Shown: one piece after another, positions 8,848 to 17,971 of the stretch
Numbering within the stretch: the stretch's first letter is position 1
Layout of the letters: every line of letters starts with the position of its first letter
NCBI GenBank assembly: GCA_004322275.1
Contig: SCTA01000003.1
Location: 1-64,000, forward strand
Source: a bacterium
GTDB lineage: Bacteria; Desulfobacterota; Deferrisomatia; Deferrisomatales; BM512
Direction: 5' to 3'
Length of the DNA stretch: 64,000 bases
Program-made: the position numbers and the translations under genes
Notes under the pieces: generated by a model
The model's input: the letters and a program-made list of their open reading frames with translations, nothing else
The model's database searches: none
What the model was told of the DNA's origin: nothing

Positions 8848-10350
8848 ATGAAGACTGACATCAACGCATTGCTTGTCTACCCGGAGTTTCCCGAAACCTT
8901 CTGGAGTTTCAAGCACGCCGTAAAATTCGTCGGGAGGAAGGCCGCAAACCCTCCCCTCGGACTCCTGACCGTAGCCGCCCTCCTGCCCTCCGAATGGAAC
9001 AAGCGTCTGGTGGATCTCAACGTCCGCAAGCTCGAAAAAAAAGATCTGGAATGGGCGGACGTCGCCCTCGTAAGCGCGATGACGGTACAAAAGGAGTCCG
9101 CCCGGCAGGTGATCAGGCTCCTCAAGGAAAACGGAGTGCGGGTCGTAGCCGGAGGACCGCTCTTTACCGTCACTCCCGAGGAATTCCCCGAAGTAGACCA
9201 CCTCGTACTGAACGAGGGAGAGCTTACCCTCCCGGCGTTCCTTTCGGACTTCGCCGAAGGAAGGGCCGGACGCCTTTACTCCTCCGCCGATTACGCCGAC
9301 CTCGGCCGCACCCCCGCGCCCCTTTGGGGACTCATAAACCCGAGAGACTACGCCGCCATGAGCATCCAGTACTCGCGCGGGTGCCCCTTCCGGTGCGAGT
9401 TCTGCAACGTAACGGCTCTCTTGGGCCACAAACCCCGCACCAAATCCACCGAACAGATAATAACCGAGCTCGATTCGCTGAGACGTCTGGGCTGGAAGGC
9501 CAGCGTCTTTTTCGTCGATGACAATTTCATCGGCAAAAAGCATGAGCTGAAAAACGAGCTTTTGCCCGCGTTGATTCGCTGGCAGAGGGAACACCGGCAG
9601 CTGAGCTTCTTCACGGAGGCCTCGATAGATCTGGCCGACGACCCTGAACTGGTTGACATGATGGTCGCGGCGGGTTTCAACATGGTCTTCATCGGAATTG
9701 AAACCCCCCACGAAGAGAGCCTTGCCGAGGCGAAAAAACTCAACAATTGCAGGCGCGACCTCCTCAGGGACGTAAAATACCTGCAGCGTTCCGGGCTTGA
9801 GGTGCAGGGGGGGTTCATCGTCGGTTTCGACAGCGACCCTCCCGACATCTTCCGTCTCCAGAGGGAGTTCATTCAGAAAAGCGGCATCGTGACCGCGATG
9901 GTGGGGATGCTGCAGGCGATACCCGGAACGCGGCTATACGAAAGGCTGCAAAGAGAGGGAAGGCTAAAGGGGCAGTGCCACGGAGACAACGTAGCCTCTT
10001 CCACAAACATAGTCCCCCTGATGGGTATAGAGAAGCTTCAAACCGGCTACCGCGATTTGCTGGAAAACCTTTACTCCCCGAAGCACTTTTACCGGAGGCT
10101 CGGCGTATTTCTCAGGGAATACCGGCTGCCCCGGATTCAGGCGAAGCTGGATTTTCAGCACAAAATGGCTTTTTTCAGGTCGGTATTCCATTTGGGGCTG
10201 GTCGGGAAAGAGAGGTTTCACTACTGGAAGCTCATCGCGTGGACGACGCTGACACATCCGCGCATGCTGCCGGTGGCGGTCACCCTCGCGATATACGGAC
10301 ACCACTTCAGGATAGTCTGCGAAAGAAACGTCCTTAAGGAGGGGTGCTGA
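8848..10350 (+). CDS. B12-binding-domain radical SAM protein (DUF4070-like C-terminus)
   Basis: The 500-residue protein begins with a cobalamin-binding-like Rossmann region (about 1-150: ALLPSEWNKRLVDLNV, VVAGGPL, HLVLNEGE). The radical SAM core follows with C179-x3-C183-x2-C186 (CPFRCEFC), and the C-terminal third resembles DUF4070-type proteins. The family contains methyltransferases and cyclases such as BchE and HpnJ-like enzymes; the substrate here is unknown. The stop codon lies only 3 bases from the stop of the convergent type III polyketide synthase gene. Functional linkage with that operon is possible but unproven because the strands differ. Confidence 0.85.
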   Translation: MKTDINALLVYPEFPETFWSFKHAVKFVGRKAANPPLGLLTVAALLPSEWNKRLVDLNVRKLEKKDLEWADVALVSAMTVQKESARQVIRLLKENGVRVVAGGPLFTVTPEEFPEVDHLVLNEGELTLPAFLSDFAEGRAGRLYSSADYADLGRTPAPLWGLINPRDYAAMSIQYSRGCPFRCEFCNVTALLGHKPRTKSTEQIITELDSLRRLGWKASVFFVDDNFIGKKHELKNELLPALIRWQREHRQLSFFTEASIDLADDPELVDMMVAAGFNMVFIGIETPHEESLAEAKKLNNCRRDLLRDVKYLQRSGLEVQGGFIVGFDSDPPDIFRLQREFIQKSGIVTAMVGMLQAIPGTRLYERLQREGRLKGQCHGDNVASSTNIVPLMGIEKLQTGYRDLLENLYSPKHFYRRLGVFLREYRLPRIQAKLDFQHKMAFFRSVFHLGLVGKERFHYWKLIAWTTLTHPRMLPVAVTLAIYGHHFRIVCERNVLKEGC

Positions 10351-10353
10351 AGC

Positions 10354-11412
10354 TCAGACCCGCAGGAGACACCCGTGCGCCGAAAGTCCCGCGCCGAAGG
10401 TGACCATCGCTATAAGCTCCCCCGGCTTTACGCCGCCATCGAGTATGTCCCTGAGCGAAAACCAGACTGTGGGCGAGGAGATGTTCCCGCAGCGCTCCAG
10501 AACCCTCCTGCTGGGGGCCATCGCCTCCTCCCGAAGAGAGAGTCTTTCGCGTATCTCGCCCAGTATCTTGTCTCCGCCCGTGTGAAAGGCCCAGTGGGCG
10601 ACCTCACCTTTTGTAACTCCCGCCTGCCCGAGCATATCTTCCACGACATCCGCCACCGCACCGGCGACTACGCCCGGAAGCGCCGGCGAAAGCTGGTTGT
10701 GAAGCTTCCCTCCCCGGTAGACGTAGCGGATCTTGTCGCGCTCCTCGGGCATGTGGCAACTTGCGGAGTTGATTATTTCAAGTCCCCCCGGCCCGTCGCG
10801 CAGGACGGCGGCGGCCGCTCCGTCGCCGAAGAGGGCGTTGGAGACGAGGAGGCTCCTGTCGTCTCCCACCTGAAAGGTGGCGCTGCAAATCTCGACGGAG
10901 ACCAGCAGCGCCGCCCCGCCGGAGGAGGCCAGATGCCCCCTCCCGACCCCGAGCGCGGGGAGCGCCCCGCCGCACCCGCTTCCGACCAGATCGTAACCCC
11001 TTACGTCGCGGGGAAGGCCAAGGTTTTCAATCAGGTAGCTGGTCAGGCCGGGGCACAGGTACCCCGTGCAGGTGTTGACGACGAGGGCGGAAATATCTTC
11101 GGCGTCTGTTTTCGCGCCGCAAAGAGCCTTGCGGGCCGCCTCAGCCGAAAGATTAACCGCCCAGCGGGTGTAGCGTTCCACGCGAAGGTCCGGGTCCTCG
11201 TCAACGAGGCAGTCGGGATTTTCCACGGCGAAGTGGCGGGTGCGAATCGAGCCGTGGCCGAGAACCTTGTCGAGCACGGCCAGGCTCCCCCGGCTGAGCC
11301 TCTCCCCGTAGTGGCGGCGGAAATACCTGCTTGCGGTCTCCTGATCCGCCCTGTAGGGGGGGAGAGCGGTCGCCACCGAGGCTATGCGGGCCGGATTTTT
11401 CACCGCCGTCAT
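10354..11412 (-). CDS. Type III polyketide synthase (chalcone/stilbene synthase-like)
   Basis: The 352-residue protein has the thiolase fold and triad of type III PKS enzymes: C147 in GSGCGGALPAL, H277 in AFHTGG and N310 in GNISSPT, plus the C-terminal FGAGLSAHG block. These enzymes extend an acyl-CoA or acyl-ACP with malonyl units and cyclise the chain; bacterial relatives make alkylresorcinols and alkylpyrones. The start ATG at 11412 overlaps the upstream stop as TGATG, which indicates translational coupling and rules out the longer frame. A KAS III (FabH) assignment is less likely given the HxGG and GN(I/L)SS motifs. The product is unknown. Confidence 0.83.
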   Translation of the reverse strand: MTAVKNPARIASVATALPPYRADQETASRYFRRHYGERLSRGSLAVLDKVLGHGSIRTRHFAVENPDCLVDEDPDLRVERYTRWAVNLSAEAARKALCGAKTDAEDISALVVNTCTGYLCPGLTSYLIENLGLPRDVRGYDLVGSGCGGALPALGVGRGHLASSGGAALLVSVEICSATFQVGDDRSLLVSNALFGDGAAAAVLRDGPGGLEIINSASCHMPEERDKIRYVYRGGKLHNQLSPALPGVVAGAVADVVEDMLGQAGVTKGEVAHWAFHTGGDKILGEIRERLSLREEAMAPSRRVLERCGNISSPTVWFSLRDILDGGVKPGELIAMVTFGAGLSAHGCLLRV

Positions 11413-12860
11413 CACTGAACCGTCCTTTTTTGAGGTATGTCGTTGCCGAGCAGCTTCAGGGCCGTGCGTATCAGGCGGGTGTGACGCCAGAGCGGGCGGG
11501 GCAGCGGCAGGCGGTTGCAGAGCCTGCTTATCGCGGGCAGCCACGGGTGGCTCAGCGAGGTGGAATTCAGGATGTTCATCTTCTCCGCCGCTACCTCGTT
11601 CAGCCGGGAGGCCGCCCAGCCGCGCTCCACCTCCGGCGAGAAATAGAAATGGGCCGGGAGCATCTCTTTCGCGGGCGTTTCTAGCACTCCCTCCCTCCGG
11701 GCGATGGACTCAAGCTTTGTACCCGGATAGATTCTTATGCCGAAGTTGAAAAAAGCCACGTCCCTCGGGCGAAGGACCCTCTTCGCGAAGGTAAAGGTCG
11801 TCTCCACCGTCTCCCTCGTTTCCCCCGGCCCGCCGAGCATGAAGATCCAGAAGCAGGGGAGTCCGGATTTGCGGATCGCCTCCGCCGCGCGGCCCAGCCT
11901 TTCCTCGCCGTACCCCTTGCCGAGCCCCTGAAGGACCCGGTCCGCCGCGCTCTCCGCCGTGACGCCGATGCCGGTGAAACCCGCCGCTTCCATCGCCGAA
12001 AGGAGTTCGCCGTCCACGAAGGAGGGGTTTAGCTCGACGCTCTGGATGCTCGCCCCGTGGTTCGCCGAGGCCAGTTCGGCGCAAAGTTCGAGGGCGTGGT
12101 CGTAAGGGGAATTAAAGACGTTGTCCACGAACTCTATATCCCTCATGCCCCTTTGGGCCAGCCCCTTTACCGCCGTCGCCACGGCCTTCGGGGGAAGAAG
12201 CCGGTACTCCTTGCCCTCCCGTATCCCGTAGGTGCAGTAGACGCAGCCGAAGGGGCAGCCCCGCTTGGACTGGACCGGGACGGGGGCCATGCGGGAGCGG
12301 TAGGCGGGCAGGTCGATCCACTCCTCCCAGCCGGGGTCTACAAGCTCCGGGTCGAGGGGATAGCAGACGGCGGCGCTGGTTTTTATCTCGTCCCCGTGCC
12401 GCCACGCCACGCCGGGAATATTTTCAGGGGATTTCCCGCCCTCCAGCGCGAGGAGGAGCTTTGGGAAGACGCATTCCCCGTCGCCGGTGACGGCCCCGTC
12501 AGCTCCGGTAAGCCGGAGCAGCGGCTCCGCCATCACCCCCACCGCCGCGCCCCCCAGAATCACTTTGGCGCGGGAGCTGCGGCGGATGATTTCCATGAGT
12601 GGGGGAAGCTCCCGGAAGTACTCCTTCAAATCCAGAAGGCTGTTGTTGTCGATGTTCCGCACCGAGAGACCAACGACCTCGGGGGAGAACCCGGCGAGGG
12701 CGCTTTCGAGGGCGCGGGCCGGGTCAGCGGCGAACATCAGGTCGAGAAAGCGGACCTTGTGACCGGCCCGCTTCGCGGCCCTGGCGGTAATGCACGCGCC
12801 GTAAGGCATTACCGTTACCGGCTCGTTCGCCCTGTTTGTGCTGACCATCAGGATGTCCAA
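11412..12860 (-). CDS. B12-binding radical SAM protein in the type III PKS operon
   Basis: The 482-residue protein has an N-terminal cobalamin-binding-type domain (VVGLSVRNIDN, ILGGAAVGVM, GDGECVFP). A radical SAM core follows with CxxxCxxC in RGCPFGCVYCTYG, then a typical TIM-barrel region ending with MLGGPGET. Such enzymes carry out methylations or ring rearrangements in secondary metabolism. Translation probably starts at TTG 12860 after GGCGGGGG; ATG 12848 is an alternative. The stop overlaps the PKS start by one base. It is distinct from the convergent radical SAM gene at 8848, and the two are only distantly similar by eye. Confidence 0.82.
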   Translation of the reverse strand: MDILMVSTNRANEPVTVMPYGACITARAAKRAGHKVRFLDLMFAADPARALESALAGFSPEVVGLSVRNIDNNSLLDLKEYFRELPPLMEIIRRSSRAKVILGGAAVGVMAEPLLRLTGADGAVTGDGECVFPKLLLALEGGKSPENIPGVAWRHGDEIKTSAAVCYPLDPELVDPGWEEWIDLPAYRSRMAPVPVQSKRGCPFGCVYCTYGIREGKEYRLLPPKAVATAVKGLAQRGMRDIEFVDNVFNSPYDHALELCAELASANHGASIQSVELNPSFVDGELLSAMEAAGFTGIGVTAESAADRVLQGLGKGYGEERLGRAAEAIRKSGLPCFWIFMLGGPGETRETVETTFTFAKRVLRPRDVAFFNFGIRIYPGTKLESIARREGVLETPAKEMLPAHFYFSPEVERGWAASRLNEVAAEKMNILNSTSLSHPWLPAISRLCNRLPLPRPLWRHTRLIRTALKLLGNDIPQKRTVQ

Positions 12861-12876
12861 ATGTAAACCCCCGCCT

Positions 12877-14049
12877 TCAGGTTTGCCGAAACGGGTAGGC
12901 CAGCGCGCGAACCGCCGCCAGAGGCAGGCCGCTGTACAACTCGATCAGGTACTTGACCCCTATGGCCCGTTTCAGGGCCGCCGCCGTAATCCCGGTGACG
13001 ACGAACCCCTTCAGTTCGCCGACTCCGTCAAAATCGCCAAGGGCCGTGACTTCACCGGACGGACGATAGGACGCCTCGCCCAGCACCTCGCCGCTTTCTT
13101 TTCGCGCGATGTTTTCGGCGGCGAGTTTGCCCTGGTAGATGGCGCGCTGCGCGCTTAAGAGGTTGGAGAACCTGTCTCCCTCCTCCACCGAGGCGAAATC
13201 GCCTGTGGAAAAGACCTCCGGGTGCTCTTCGCTCTGCAAAAACCCGTTGACGGGAAAGGCGCCTTCCCCCGCGCCGCGAAGGGGCGCCCTTCTCGTGCCG
13301 CCGCACCAGATAATCAGGTCCGCCTCGATCTTTTTGCCGGAGGCGAGGCGTAGCGAGGACTCCCCGGCCTCGGCTACGGGATCGTTTGTAACCGAATTTA
13401 TCCTTGCCCGCTTAAGGTATCTGATTACGCGCTCTCTCTCGGAGGGAAAGGACTCGAAGGGCACCAGCCTCTCCCCGGCTTCCACGATGGTTATCTCCAG
13501 CCGCCTCGCGCCTGCCTTGACCCGAAGCTGCGCGGCGACCTCAACTCCCGTCAGCCCGCCGCCGCAGACGACGACCCTTGAAATTTCACCGTTTTTGTAG
13601 CAAAGCAGTCCCGCCACCGCTCTCGCGCAGCGCTCGACGCCATCCAGGGAGTAGGCGTTCAGGGAGTGCTCCTCTACCCCCTTTATGGAGTGAAATTCAG
13701 CCCCTGCGCCCAGCGCCAGCACCAGTATGTCGTAAGGGTATTCACCCTTTTTGCCCGCAAGAAACTTCCTCTCGAAGTCCGCCGCCAGCAGATCGTCCCG
13801 TATGAAGCGAGCGCGGGACGCGAAGGCGAGGAGTTTCAGTGAAGCGCGCACGTGCTCCCTCGGGCAGGTAAGGGCCACCCTTTCGTGAAAGCGGAATTTC
13901 AGCGCGTGGTAAGGAGAGGAATTAAGCAGGCAAATGTCGTAGCCGCTCGAAGGCAGCAACTCCGACAGCCTCCTCATGCAGGCCAGTCCCCCGAAGCCGC
14001 CGCCCGCGATTAAAATGCGCCGCCGGGAAGAAAAATCAATTTTTGCCAA
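12877..14049 (-). CDS. NAD(P)/FAD-dependent oxidoreductase, type II NADH dehydrogenase-like
   Basis: The 390-residue protein shows an FAD-binding Rossmann motif near the N-terminus (IAGGGFGGLA), a second NAD-binding motif in the middle (VVCGGGLTGVEVAA) and the conserved block GDFASV towards the C-terminal third. This order fits NDH-2 or sulfide:quinone reductase-like flavoproteins. The paired cysteines of SQR are not evident, so NDH-2-like is preferred. The C-terminus lacks a clear long membrane anchor. The start overlaps the preceding CrtI-like gene by 14 bases. In this operon it may oxidise or reduce a quinone or polyketide intermediate rather than serve respiration (inference). Confidence 0.75.
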   Translation of the reverse strand: MAKIDFSSRRRILIAGGGFGGLACMRRLSELLPSSGYDICLLNSSPYHALKFRFHERVALTCPREHVRASLKLLAFASRARFIRDDLLAADFERKFLAGKKGEYPYDILVLALGAGAEFHSIKGVEEHSLNAYSLDGVERCARAVAGLLCYKNGEISRVVVCGGGLTGVEVAAQLRVKAGARRLEITIVEAGERLVPFESFPSERERVIRYLKRARINSVTNDPVAEAGESSLRLASGKKIEADLIIWCGGTRRAPLRGAGEGAFPVNGFLQSEEHPEVFSTGDFASVEEGDRFSNLLSAQRAIYQGKLAAENIARKESGEVLGEASYRPSGEVTALGDFDGVGELKGFVVTGITAAALKRAIGVKYLIELYSGLPLAAVRALAYPFRQT

Positions 14050-15469
14050 GGAAATCCTCGATAAGGTTTCGGGCGGCGTGGTAGCCGCACATGCCGTGTA
14101 CGCCGCCGCCCGGACGGGTGGAGGCGGAACACAGGTACCACCCCGGTACGGGAATCCGGTGCGGGGAGCGCCCCACGACGGGGCGAAAGAGCGTCTGCAT
14201 GAGATTGTTCGCCCCCGAGCCGATGTCGCCGCCGACGTAGTTCGGATCGTAAATTTCCATATTTTTCGCCGTCAGGGTGTGGCGGGCCAGGATGACGTCG
14301 CGAAAGCCGGGGGCGAAGCGCTCTATCTGCGCCTCGATTCTCCCGGTCATGTCGAAATCCGAGCCGTTCGGGACGTGGCAGTAAGCCCACCCCACGTGCT
14401 TTCCCCCGGGCGCACGCGAAGGGTCCGCGACCGTCGGCTGGACGACGATGACGAAGGGCTTTTCGGGATACCCCCCCTCATGCACCATCTTTAGGTTCGC
14501 CGCTATCTCCTCCAGCGTCCCCCCGGCGTGGACGCTAAGCGCCCTTTTGCATTCCTCGTTTCTCCACGGAATCGGTTCGGAAAGCGCCCAGTCCACCTTG
14601 CACACCCCCCCGCCGTACCTGAAAGCGCGTAGTTTTTCCCTGTAACCGGCCGGGAGTTCCTTTTCCCCGAAGGAAAGGAGCTGTCTGGGGGTGAAAGTGA
14701 GCACCAGAGGCCCGCCGCCTTCGATATCCGAGGGGGTTTTTACGGCTTTTCGCGTGATTATTTCGCCGCCGTTTTCCTTAATCCTCTGAAGCAGGGCGTC
14801 GGTGACTTTGTGGCTGCCTCCGCGGGCTACCGGCCAGCCGACCGCGTGGAGAGATACGCCGAGCACGAGGCCGAAAGCGGCGGAGCCCGGCGCTTCGAGC
14901 GTAATCATGGCGTGCGCGGCTATTCCGGCGAAGAGCGCCCTCGCCTCTTTCGTTTTGAAACGGCTTTCCGCGAGCCCCCGGGCGCTTCGGAGAGCCTTGA
15001 GGCCGAAGCGCGCCAGCGCCGGAGGGACCACCGGAGAGAAGGCGGGGGCCAGAAGGCCGGGGAGGAGGTGTTCCCACTCCCGGACGAAGGGAGCCATCAG
15101 TGAACGGTACGCTCCGCCGTCGGAGCCCAGACTTTTCGCGGAATCCTCAATATTCCCCGTGAGGAAGACGCACTCGCCCCCGTCGAAGGGGTGCGCAAGG
15201 GTCAGGGGAGCGGTCAGCCACTCCACCCCCGCTTCCTCCAGTTTCAGGGGACGGAAGGCGGGAGAGCTTATCCCCAGAGGATGCACGGTCGAGCATACGT
15301 CGTGGACAAAGCCGGGAAGGGTGAATTCCCGCGAGCGGCAACCCCCTCCGGGAGTGGCGTTGGCCTCGTAGACCGTTACGGGAAACCCCGCCAGCGCCAG
15401 ATGGGCGGCGGCGGCAAGGCCGTTCGGGCCCGAGCCCACCACAGAAACAGGAGGTAAGGTTTTTTTCAT
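14036..15469 (-). CDS. FAD-dependent phytoene desaturase/CrtI-like oxidoreductase
   Basis: The 477-residue protein begins MKKTLPPVSVVGSGPNGLAA with the GxGxxG dinucleotide-binding motif and the E-x-x-x-x-x-G-G-x-x-R extension (EANATPGGGCRS). It ends with the family C-terminal block RPGGGVHGMCGYHAARN. Both ends match the carotenoid desaturase / amine oxidoreductase family. The ATG at 15469 overlaps the stop of the upstream gene as TGATG and excludes the longer frame. No carotenoid genes such as crtB are nearby, so the substrate is more likely the product of the operon's type III PKS than phytoene (inference). Confidence 0.82.
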   Translation of the reverse strand: MKKTLPPVSVVGSGPNGLAAAAHLALAGFPVTVYEANATPGGGCRSREFTLPGFVHDVCSTVHPLGISSPAFRPLKLEEAGVEWLTAPLTLAHPFDGGECVFLTGNIEDSAKSLGSDGGAYRSLMAPFVREWEHLLPGLLAPAFSPVVPPALARFGLKALRSARGLAESRFKTKEARALFAGIAAHAMITLEAPGSAAFGLVLGVSLHAVGWPVARGGSHKVTDALLQRIKENGGEIITRKAVKTPSDIEGGGPLVLTFTPRQLLSFGEKELPAGYREKLRAFRYGGGVCKVDWALSEPIPWRNEECKRALSVHAGGTLEEIAANLKMVHEGGYPEKPFVIVVQPTVADPSRAPGGKHVGWAYCHVPNGSDFDMTGRIEAQIERFAPGFRDVILARHTLTAKNMEIYDPNYVGGDIGSGANNLMQTLFRPVVGRSPHRIPVPGWYLCSASTRPGGGVHGMCGYHAARNLIEDFLGKN

Positions 15470-16596
15470 CAGGAGCGACCGCAATTCTTGTCGCAGCAAA
15501 AAAGGGAGCGGACCCACCGGAAGAAGAGGCCGAAGGGGGTTAGAATCGCCGCGTTTCTGAAGGTGTTGGCCCACCCCGCCGCAATCGTGCTCGGGTCAAC
15601 GCATTCCTTTGCCGTCGTGACCTCGGCGGGAACCCTGAAAGCCGAGGCGGCGCGGGTGAGGGTGTCTTTCCAGAACTTCTCCTGATAGGTGTGGCCGAAG
15701 AGGCGAAACCCCGCGTCGAAAACCGGGTCGCCGGTGCGCGCGAGGGAGCAGATTCGTATCACCTGGCAACCGTCTTCCTCGAAAGCCGAGAAGTTAATGA
15801 AACCGGCGGCCATGTGGCCTTCGAGGGGGGCGAAGGTGAAGGAGGACGGACCCGCGTGGACCACCCGGACGCCCGTGGCGAGCGGCGCTTTTCCCGGCAT
15901 GGTGAGGCGGATTGTCCCCACCGCTCCGGGCGTTATTCCCGTTTCCCGGAAATTAATGAGGTTCCCTTCCGGCCAGAACTCCCCGATGCGCGTACGAAGG
16001 GCGGTCGCCACCTCCTCCAGCGCCAGCCCCTCCTTGCAGAGCCGTAGCGAATAGCGCTTTTGCATCAGGTTTCCATAGCCGTTGACGGGCAGTTGCATAT
16101 TGCGGCCCAGCACGTTGAGGCCGGGGTCCCCGGGTGGAAGTTCCGCCTCTCTCACCCGGCCGAACCCGGTCAGCCACTCGCCCGCAACGCAGATTTCATG
16201 GGAATCTTCGCCGACGGAGTTTTCGGGGGCGCTGACGCCCAGAGCGCGAAGGGCGTTTTGCTCCGTCGAGAAAAGGGAGATCACCTCACCCAGCCCGAGG
16301 CGCAGCAGGATGTTGCGGCTCTCGCCGCCGGTTCCGAAAGCCGCGAGCGAGAGATTTTTATGATTTGCGAAATATCCCAGGCGAAAGAGGCAAAGAAGCC
16401 CCGCGCCGTCGAGTCCTTCCCCCCCGGAGAAGTCGAGGGCGACAGCTTCGCCCCCCAGCCCCCTGATTTTGGCCACGGCGTCGAAAAGGCGGGGGTCGAG
16501 GTCTCTTCCCAGAGCCCCCCTGACTTCAAGAACGAATACCCTCGGCGCTATCTCGTGAAAATCACATACTGTTTCCCTGACTGCTTCCTGCTGCAT
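15469..16596 (-). CDS. STAS-like domain protein with DUF1990/SRPBCC-like C-terminal part
   Basis: The 375-residue protein appears to be two modules. Residues 1-120 resemble a STAS domain: VFVLEVRGALG, an AVALDFSGGEGLDGAGL block like the anti-anti-sigma Asp-Ser region, and a GxxxxxILLRLGL helix. Residues of about 190-340 resemble DUF1990/SRPBCC lipid-binding proteins (GTIRLTM, FTFAPLEGHMAAGFINF, ARTGDPVFDAGFRLFG). It is the first gene of the operon that ends in the type III PKS. A lipid- or polyketide-binding or cyclising role is possible, but the assignment rests on weak similarity. The start ATG at 16596 has no better alternative. Confidence 0.55.
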   Translation of the reverse strand: MQQEAVRETVCDFHEIAPRVFVLEVRGALGRDLDPRLFDAVAKIRGLGGEAVALDFSGGEGLDGAGLLCLFRLGYFANHKNLSLAAFGTGGESRNILLRLGLGEVISLFSTEQNALRALGVSAPENSVGEDSHEICVAGEWLTGFGRVREAELPPGDPGLNVLGRNMQLPVNGYGNLMQKRYSLRLCKEGLALEEVATALRTRIGEFWPEGNLINFRETGITPGAVGTIRLTMPGKAPLATGVRVVHAGPSSFTFAPLEGHMAAGFINFSAFEEDGCQVIRICSLARTGDPVFDAGFRLFGHTYQEKFWKDTLTRAASAFRVPAEVTTAKECVDPSTIAAGWANTFRNAAILTPFGLFFRWVRSLFCCDKNCGRS

Positions 16597-16771
16597 CGGT
16601 GCTTAAATCCTTCCGCTAAAGATATACACGTCACTCTTAATTCTAGCCTCGGATTTCCCAACTTCAAAAAATACGCCTAAAAACTTCCTCCGGTCTTGCT
16701 TCGGTCCAAACCGGGATTACGCTTTAATCCGACGTTCCGGCCGTGAGGCCTTATCCGAAAGAGGTGAAGCT

Positions 16772-17017
16772 ATGTACGAAGGTCATATGTGGGGCTGCGG
16801 CGCGGGATTCGGCGGCGGTCTTTTGTTGGTGCTTTTCTGGGTTATCATTATCTTCGCGATAGTCGCCGTCGTCCGCCGCATGTGGGGCGGGAAGTGCTTT
16901 CACCCAATGGGACAAATGCCTGGGGAGAGCGCGCTCGACATACTGAAGAAGCGCTACGCGAAGGGGGAGGTAACGCAGGAAGAATACGAGCGGATGAAAA
17001 AGGAACTGACGGAATAA
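16772..17017 (+). CDS. Small membrane protein with SHOCT domain
   Basis: The 81-residue protein has one transmembrane segment (about 16-36, LLLVLFWVIIIFAIVAVV). A C-terminal SHOCT motif of about 30 residues follows (ALDILKKRYAKGEVTQEEYE), a common short oligomerisation or targeting module. A Gly/Cys/Trp-rich N-terminus (MWGCGAGFGGG) precedes the membrane segment. The ribosome-binding site AAAGAGGTGAAG is well placed. The downstream BON lipoprotein gene is 28 bases away, so the pair may be one envelope-stress unit. Exact function unknown. Confidence 0.82.
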   Translation: MYEGHMWGCGAGFGGGLLLVLFWVIIIFAIVAVVRRMWGGKCFHPMGQMPGESALDILKKRYAKGEVTQEEYERMKKELTE

Positions 17018-17045
17018 AGCGCAACAGCCGGACAAGGAGAAAAAA

Positions 17046-17366
17046 ATGAGAAAGATCGCCTTTTGCCTCTTCATGGTTTTTTGTTTCGTTTTCCCCCTCT
17101 TCATCGCCGGGTGCGCGTCTACCCAGACTCAGGAAAGCACCGGCGAATTCGTTGACGATTCGGTGATAACGGCCAAGATAAAGGCCGAGATCGCCGGCGA
17201 CAAGCTGATCAGTCTCTACCAGATAAGCGTGGAAACCTACAAGGGAGTGGTACAGCTCAGCGGCTTCGTGAACACTCAGGAGCAGGTAGACGAGGCTATC
17301 GGCATCGCCGAAAAGGTTCCCGGCGTAAAGAAAGTCAAAAACAGCCTGCTCATAAAACCGCAGTAG
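17046..17366 (+). CDS. BON-domain lipoprotein
   Basis: The 106-residue protein carries a lipoprotein signal with lipobox FIAGC. A BON domain then covers nearly all of the mature part: DDSVITAKIKAEIA, VETYKGVVQLSGFV, EQVDEAIGIAEKVPGVKKVKNSL. BON proteins such as OsmY and Kbp bind phospholipid or envelope components and are often stress-induced. The start follows ACAAGGAGAAAAAA. It shares a likely transcript with the SHOCT gene and ends at a strong terminator. Confidence 0.88.
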   Translation: MRKIAFCLFMVFCFVFPLFIAGCASTQTQESTGEFVDDSVITAKIKAEIAGDKLISLYQISVETYKGVVQLSGFVNTQEQVDEAIGIAEKVPGVKKVKNSLLIKPQ

Positions 17367-17388
17367 ACTTGCCGCATCAGAAAAACAC

Positions 17389-17423
17389 AAAGGGGACGGC
17401 CTTCTCCGGGCCGCCCCCTTTTT
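17389..17423. terminator. Bidirectional intrinsic terminator
   Basis: AAAGGGG...CCCCCTTTTT stem with an inner GGCC/GGCC pairing, between the BON lipoprotein and the convergent cyclophilin gene. Confidence 0.85.
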
Positions 17424-17426
17424 CTA

Positions 17427-17930
17427 TTACACGGGCTCTATCGATTCGATTATCACCGGATTGGCGGGCACGTCGGAGTGCATACCCTTCTGAGTGGTGG
17501 CGACCTTCTCGATCTTCCCTACAACGTCCATTCCCTCCGTCACCCAGCCGAAGACGCAGTAGCCGTATTCGTCGGTGGTCTTGCGCTTGTGGTTTAAAAA
17601 AGCGTTGTCGGCGGTGTTGATGAAGAACTGCGCGGTGGCGCTGTCCACGTCGCTTGTCCTCGCCATCGCGATGGTGCCCTTTTTGTTGAGAAGGCCGTTG
17701 GCGGCCTCGTTCTTTATCGGGGCGCGGGTGGGTTTCTGGACGAAATCGGCGGTGAAGCCGCCGCCCTGAATCATGAAGCCGGGGATGACGCGGTGAAAAA
17801 TAGTGCCGTTGAAAAAGCCGTCGAGGACGTAGGTGAGGAAGTTGTCAACCGTCTTCGGCGCGGCCTTTTCGTCCAGCTCGACGGTTATGTCGCCGAAGTT
17901 TGTCTTGATCAGAACCTTGGGGTTTGCCAT
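17427..17930 (-). CDS. ppiB: Cyclophilin-type peptidyl-prolyl cis-trans isomerase, cytoplasmic
   Basis: The 167-residue protein is a single cyclophilin domain without a signal peptide. It contains the signature [13 protein letters not shown], the block [20 protein letters not shown] and the [14 protein letters not shown] strand. Known function: proline isomerisation during folding of cytosolic proteins. It starts with [15 protein letters not shown], typical for PpiB. It is probably alone on its transcript, followed by the shared terminator. Confidence 0.95.
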   Translation of the reverse strand: MANPKVLIKTNFGDITVELDEKAAPKTVDNFLTYVLDGFFNGTIFHRVIPGFMIQGGGFTADFVQKPTRAPIKNEAANGLLNKKGTIAMARTSDVDSATAQFFINTADNAFLNHKRKTTDEYGYCVFGWVTEGMDVVGKIEKVATTQKGMHSDVPANPVIIESIEPV

Positions 17931-17971
17931 TTCTATCTCCTTGTGGAATTTGATTTTCTATTCCCGGCCTT

